From NCBI GenBank assembly GCA_946534895.1, contig CAMNDE010000108.1, positions 1 to 8,580 of the forward strand: 8,580 nt of DNA, read 5' to 3'. Numbering within the stretch: the stretch's first letter is position 1; every line of letters starts with the position of its first letter. Position numbers and translations under genes: made by a program. The stretch is from UBA2943 sp946534895. GTDB taxonomy: Bacteria > Bacillota > Clostridia > Christensenellales > Aristaeellaceae. Positions 5,251 through 8,580 of this stretch are shown one piece after another. The notes under the pieces were generated by a model. The model did not search any database. It was not told where the DNA came from and saw nothing but the letters and a program-made list of their open reading frames with translations.

Positions 5251-6957
5251 TCAGGAATCCAGGCTCACACCCTCCGGCGCGTGGACCCGGACCATGTCCG
5301 CACCATTTCGGCGCTCCGCCTCCACCGACAATATGCCGTGCGGGGTCGGGCACTCACACCGGATCCATTCCAGATCCCCCAGGGCCGGTTTCACAGAGAC
5401 CCGGCTGAACCCGGGTTCCAGCACCCGGATTCCGGCCACATGCTCCGTGAGAAAAGGCACCGGGCTGGCCGCCCAGCCATGGCACAGGCTGTGGCGGAAC
5501 ATGACATAGCAGGCCCTTCCGAAGTCCCCGTGTATATCCTTCTTCCCGGGCACTGGCATCCCGTCAATGGGGAACGCGTTCTCCATCCAGCTGATATCAA
5601 AGTCCTCCCAGAAGGACGTGGCGCCCATCTTCAGCATGCCGCCCCAGTACTCACGGATACAGTCCAATGCTTCCTTTATCCGGTTTCCCCGGGCCATGGC
5701 GCCCAGGGTAAAGCATGACAGGAAGGAAGAAAACCCGGCGGCGCCTCCGCGGGCCAGCATCTCCGCCATCTCACCCGCGTCCCTCAGGCCGCTCAGGGCC
5801 AGCAGCGCGTCCGCCTGCTTGTAGCCGGACAGCTCCGGCACATGCCGGCGCAGCAGCTGTTCCGTCTCCCGGCAGCGCCGCGCGGCCATATCCTCTCCCA
5901 GAAACATAAACAGCTTTGATGCGCACTGCATGGCCAGGATCATCAGCCCCTGAAGGCCCGCGTGCACCGCTTTCGGGTTTTCGCTGGACGGCCAGTCCAG
6001 ATACCGCCCGCTCACCAGATTCTCCCGGCCGTCCATGGCCACGGCATCCCAGACCAGCCGGATCTGATTCAGCAGGATTTCCCGCTGCTTTTCCAGCCAT
6101 GCCCGGTCGCCGGTGAACATGAACCAGTCACAGACTTCCATGATCCACCACAGGGTATAGGAGCTCAGTCCGTTCATCCACTGTCCCCGGGGCGTCTGGC
6201 TAAGTACCAGGGCCAGGGAATCCGGCACAATCGGATGGGCGCCGAACACCGCCGCAATGGTCCGGATTTCCGTGCCCATGTCGCCGGCCCATACAAGACG
6301 GTCCCGCTTGATGCCGTCCCAGAGGTATTCCTGCATGTTCAGCTGCACCGTCCAGGCCGCCGTGTCATAGATGCGGTTCAGCAGGGGATCACTGCATGTA
6401 AAGTGTCCCAGCCAGGGCAGGTCCCGGAAAATGAGCACGCCCTGCACTCCCACAAGCGTCAGTGTGGTATCCGGGCTGAGCAGCTCCAGATGCACAAATC
6501 TGAAACCGGTTTCATTGGTTTCCGGAGCGCTGTAGTTCGGCAGGCGCAGCACCATGTCCCGTGGAGCGTGGTTATTGGTGGTATTCTTTTCCCGGTATTC
6601 CGCCAGGGTTTCACTGACGGACTCCCCGAACCGCACGCGCACTTCGGCCAGATTGTTTCCCCAGTCCGCGTCCTCCCCGGCATGCCGCACCGTAAACACC
6701 TGAATGCGGATCGACCCGTTGATCTCCATGCCGAAGTCCAGCAGAACAGACGCGTGCGCGCCGTCCGCCGCATTTCGCAGCACAGTTGTGCATTTGGCGG
6801 ACAGCGCCACCTGGGAGACCACGGGCTGCAGGAGCTGTTCCGCTCCCTGCACGTCCCCTTCTGACTGCAGAAGACGCACAGGCGTCAGGTATCTGCGGGT
6901 TCTGGGATCGGTGTCCGTCGGCTTCAGACGGCCAAATACAGAAAAAGCGTCTCGCAT
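5251..6957 (-). CDS. GH78-type alpha-L-rhamnosidase-like glycoside hydrolase
   Basis: A 568-residue compact GH78-type enzyme. An N-terminal beta-sandwich (about 40-180, with LLDFGMEINGSI and VRVRFGE) leads into the (alpha/alpha)6 barrel at GHFTCSDPLLNRIYDTA. The active-site strip GIKRDRLVWAGDM (215-227) corresponds to the RDERLGWTGD region of classical GH78, with Asp (D219) where the usual Glu stands. FWEDFD (E451 is the candidate base), KDIHGDFG and SLCHGWAASP follow. A C-terminal beta domain starts at GIRVLEPGFSRV. By family it would cleave alpha-L-rhamnosides, but I recall this motif set as typical of GH78-like proteins of uncertain substrate. There is no signal peptide, so it is cytoplasmic. 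The ATG at 6957 is preferred over a GTG at 6984 that abuts the previous stop. It follows the barrel hydrolase gene by 27 bases in one operon. Confidence 0.85.
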   Translation of the reverse strand: MRDAFSVFGRLKPTDTDPRTRRYLTPVRLLQSEGDVQGAEQLLQPVVSQVALSAKCTTVLRNAADGAHASVLLDFGMEINGSIRIQVFTVRHAGEDADWGNNLAEVRVRFGESVSETLAEYREKNTTNNHAPRDMVLRLPNYSAPETNETGFRFVHLELLSPDTTLTLVGVQGVLIFRDLPWLGHFTCSDPLLNRIYDTAAWTVQLNMQEYLWDGIKRDRLVWAGDMGTEIRTIAAVFGAHPIVPDSLALVLSQTPRGQWMNGLSSYTLWWIMEVCDWFMFTGDRAWLEKQREILLNQIRLVWDAVAMDGRENLVSGRYLDWPSSENPKAVHAGLQGLMILAMQCASKLFMFLGEDMAARRCRETEQLLRRHVPELSGYKQADALLALSGLRDAGEMAEMLARGGAAGFSSFLSCFTLGAMARGNRIKEALDCIREYWGGMLKMGATSFWEDFDISWMENAFPIDGMPVPGKKDIHGDFGRACYVMFRHSLCHGWAASPVPFLTEHVAGIRVLEPGFSRVSVKPALGDLEWIRCECPTPHGILSVEAERRNGADMVRVHAPEGVSLDS

Positions 6958-6969
6958 ATGAATAGATAT

Positions 6970-6978
6970 CCTTCCTCC
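6970..6978 (-). promoter_or_regulatory. Ribosome binding site of the GH78 gene
   Basis: Minus-strand GGAGGAAGG lies in the 27-base gap after the preceding stop codon. Spacing to the ATG at 6957 is long, 12 bases from the nearest AAGG. The GTG at 6984 lies upstream of this site and so cannot use it. Confidence 0.65.
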
Positions 6979-6984
6979 GGGCAC

Positions 6985-8415
6985 TCAGCGCATTACGTGC
7001 ATCCTTTCCAGTTCCCTGCCGGTGCGGTCCATGACCAGGCGTACGCCGTGGGGCACCTGAGCCAGCACCTTCTGATTTCTGAGCACGGTCAAACCCTCTC
7101 TGCTCCGCACGGCCTGCCAGAGATCCTCCCCCAGCTTCTGGCTGAACACGCTGGTGGAACCGTCCGGAGCAGAGCAGCATGCCATGTACCTGCCCTCGAT
7201 ATGAACGCCGTACAGAAGCGCGATAAATTCCAGCGCGCTCAGACAGGTGGGCCCGTACAGGTCCAGGCCTGTTCCGGGTCTGCCGCTCACCGGGCTGTAC
7301 TGCTGCGTCAGCTTCTCCGCTGTCTTCAGATGATTCAGCCACGCCATGCCCAGCCCGGCCAGTTCCCTGTGGAAACCGTAATTCTGAAGGGCCCGGATGC
7401 ACCGCTGCCAGGTCAGCCCCTGGCTCGGTCCGGACCAGTTGTTCTCCGGAATATCCCGGAACCAGGGATCGTTCACGGCAATGGACGGCAGCGGAACCGG
7501 CGTGCAGAACTCTTCCGGGTTCATCAGATGCCGGCGCACAAACGTTTCCGCCATATGCTGCGAAAAAACGCCATAGTACATGCACCGGAGATTCACGTGG
7601 CTCAGACAGTCCAGTCTCCGGCCATTACTGTCCTTCTCAAAGCAGGCGCCACGCGCTTCATCCCACAGATTCCTTTCCAGGGCCGAGCGCACATCCCCGG
7701 CGGCCTTCCGCCACGTCTGCGCTTCCCCCATCCCGAGTATGTCCGAGATGGCCGCCATGGTATCCCGGCACGCGCAGCTCCAGCCCATCATCTCCATGCT
7801 CGTCCAGGGCATGGACCGGCCCGTGCATTCCGGCGGAAACTCTCCGCCGAAGCAGCCGTCGCGCCCGCCGTTTTCCAGAAGCAGTGAAAGATTGTCCTCG
7901 CCGGTATCCCAGCAGCACCACCGGTACAGACAGCCATTTTCCCCGCTGCGGAAGCGCCAGAGATAATCATCAAAATCCTTCAGGGCATGAAACAGCATGC
8001 TCAGATATTCCCGGTCCTCCCCGATCATCCAGTACATGTCCAGGGCCGGTCCGGGAAAGCAGAAGCCCTGGAACCAGTCATAGGCAGCGCACAGCCCCTG
8101 GCCGTCTGTCTGGAAAATCATGCCGGGCATGCGTCCGTCCCGGCGCTGGTACTGCATGAAAGCGAGAATATTGTTCAGTCCGGTTTCCGGATCCCGGGCC
8201 GCATACATGGCGCCGCCCATGGGCTGGGTTTCCAGCCACAGATTGCCATACCCTCCGCCTTCCCGCAGAAAGGGCTTTCCGTTGAGAACGCACCGGTTGA
8301 CACCGCAGGCGGACTCAGCCTTCCGGTACAGCCGCTCCAGCGCGGCATCATCTGTTTCAAAGCTCACCCTGTTGTCGGGAAGGGCATAGTGGCGCGCGTC
8401 GAACGGTCCGTACAT
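6985..8415 (-). CDS. Stand-alone (alpha/alpha)6-barrel glycoside hydrolase, GH63/MGH1-like
   Basis: A 476-residue protein made mostly of one (alpha/alpha)6 barrel. Features shared with trehalase/GH63 and mannosylglycerate-hydrolase-like enzymes are: WDTGEDN (169-175), the usual place of the acidic catalytic residue, with D170 and D174 as candidates; PWTSMEMMGWS (203-213); NDPWF (315-319); NNWSGPSQGLTWQ (325-337); and TQQYSPVSG (370-378). In GH63 relatives the last motif normally carries a catalytic Glu (E-x-Y-x-P-x-x-G style); here Q371/Q372 stand there. There is no signal peptide and Cys is frequent (about nineteen), which fits the cytoplasm of an anaerobe. The ATG at 8415 is chosen because earlier in-frame starts (8496, 8469) overlap the promoter. 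It is the first gene of an operon with the GH78-type enzyme, suggesting consecutive cleavage of one imported glycoside. The substrate is not predictable. Confidence 0.78.
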   Translation of the reverse strand: MYGPFDARHYALPDNRVSFETDDAALERLYRKAESACGVNRCVLNGKPFLREGGGYGNLWLETQPMGGAMYAARDPETGLNNILAFMQYQRRDGRMPGMIFQTDGQGLCAAYDWFQGFCFPGPALDMYWMIGEDREYLSMLFHALKDFDDYLWRFRSGENGCLYRWCCWDTGEDNLSLLLENGGRDGCFGGEFPPECTGRSMPWTSMEMMGWSCACRDTMAAISDILGMGEAQTWRKAAGDVRSALERNLWDEARGACFEKDSNGRRLDCLSHVNLRCMYYGVFSQHMAETFVRRHLMNPEEFCTPVPLPSIAVNDPWFRDIPENNWSGPSQGLTWQRCIRALQNYGFHRELAGLGMAWLNHLKTAEKLTQQYSPVSGRPGTGLDLYGPTCLSALEFIALLYGVHIEGRYMACCSAPDGSTSVFSQKLGEDLWQAVRSREGLTVLRNQKVLAQVPHGVRLVMDRTGRELERMHVMR

Positions 8416-8423
8416 GGTTCTCG

Positions 8424-8430
8424 CTCCCTC
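8424..8430 (-). promoter_or_regulatory. Ribosome binding site fixing the barrel-hydrolase start
   Basis: Minus-strand GAGGGAG lies eight bases before the ATG at 8415. No comparable site precedes the in-frame ATGs at 8469 or 8496. Confidence 0.75.
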
Positions 8431-8467
8431 TCTGCTGACATGCACCGCAGACTTTCCTGCTGCTTTC

Positions 8468-8496
8468 ATTATACGGTTTCCCGCCCGGAGCCGCAA
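8468..8496 (-). promoter_or_regulatory. Promoter of the glycoside hydrolase operon
   Basis: On the minus strand a perfect -10, TATAAT (8468-8473), is preceded after exactly 17 bases by TTGCGG (8491-8496), a weak -35. The start site would be near 8461, giving a leader of about 46 bases. A poor -35 beside a perfect -10 allows for an activator, but no clear operator dyad was found nearby. Confidence 0.7.
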
Positions 8497-8510
8497 TTCG
8501 CCTGTGTATC

Positions 8511-8555
8511 ACGAAAACAGCCTTCCGGCGATTCAGGCCGGAAGGCTGCTTTCGT
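8511..8555. terminator. Long hairpin terminator upstream of the glycosidase operon
   Basis: A 12-bp perfect stem (CAGCCTTCCGGC at 8518-8529 with GCCGGAAGGCTG at 8537-8548) has a 7-base loop. After one mismatch it extends by six more pairs (ACGAAA with TTTCGT). On the minus strand the stem runs into GTTTTCGTG, so it probably ends a gene lying to the right of the window. It also insulates the glycosidase promoter. Confidence 0.75.
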
Positions 8556-8580
8556 TCATGTCAAGGCGTTTCATTTTTTG

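Noticed and set aside
4103..5353. 416-codon minus-strand frame opposite the MATE gene
   Set aside because: The His/Gly/Gln-rich product has no fold signal and the frame runs through the terminator at 5178-5220. It is an artefact of GC-rich codon use in the MATE gene.
5962..7887. Two + strand frames of about 300 codons opposite the glycosidases
   Set aside because: Both are antisense to well-supported enzymes, lack ribosome sites and have repetitive His/Pro/Arg composition.
8440..8475. Catabolite-repression (cre) site downstream of the glycosidase promoter
   Set aside because: TGAAAGCAGCAGGA matches only the left part of the cre consensus; the central CG and the right half are missing.
8416..8496. 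Upstream starts of the barrel hydrolase at 8496 and 8469
   Set aside because: The first lies in the -35 element and the second in the TATAAT -10 element, so neither could be translated from this promoter.
8557..8580. Possible end of a minus-strand gene at the right edge
   Set aside because: A frame ending in Lys-Lys-stop (TGA at 8571-8573) is possible and would suit the hairpin, but only two codons are visible.

Overview
The window looks like a chromosomal stretch of a moderately GC-rich, probably anaerobic Bacillota (a Clostridia- or Erysipelotrichia-type gut organism is my best guess). The reasons are strong GGAGG-type ribosome binding sites in front of nearly every gene, near-consensus TTGACA/TACAAT and TATAAT promoter elements, G/C-ending codons throughout, and the gene content: one-component regulators, a MATE pump and cytoplasmic glycoside hydrolases. 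No tRNA, rRNA, CRISPR array, insertion sequence or phage gene was seen, and base composition looks even throughout.

Layout from left to right: (1) the last 19 codons of an unidentified + strand gene, converging with a LysR-type regulator on a shared bidirectional terminator (hairpin 99-126). (2) The LysR gene (minus) is divergent from an aldo/keto reductase gene (plus). The 148-bp space between them holds a perfect dyad with T-N11-A geometry, centred about 66 bp upstream of the predicted reductase transcription start and just inside the predicted LysR transcript. This is the classic layout for activating the neighbour and repressing itself. The reductase is odd in carrying an apparent N-terminal signal peptide and in lacking the usual basic residues of the NADP-phosphate pocket. 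(3) A + strand operon of tetR, an MBL-fold hydrolase and a MATE exporter runs from a near-consensus promoter that is bracketed by two perfect 13-bp palindromes, TGACACSGTGTCA. It ends at a 13-bp stem hairpin (5178-5220). The MBL protein has HxDxDH in place of the usual HxHxDH. The operon reads as a self-regulated 'sense, convert, expel' response to an unknown small molecule. (4) A minus-strand operon of two glycoside hydrolases, a stand-alone (alpha/alpha)6-barrel enzyme of the GH63/MGH1-like type followed by a compact GH78-type (alpha-L-rhamnosidase-like) enzyme, runs from a TATAAT promoter at 8468-8496 and converges on the terminator behind the MATE gene. Both enzymes lack signal peptides, so they should act on sugars or glycosides already imported.

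Three strong hairpins (99-126, 5178-5220, 8511-8555) divide the window into self-contained transcription units. The strongest leads for novelty are the tetR/MBL/MATE module with its altered metal site and double operator, the secreted-looking reductase under LysR control, and the paired intracellular glycosidases with non-standard catalytic-region residues. All functional statements rest on motif recognition by eye, with no database search.
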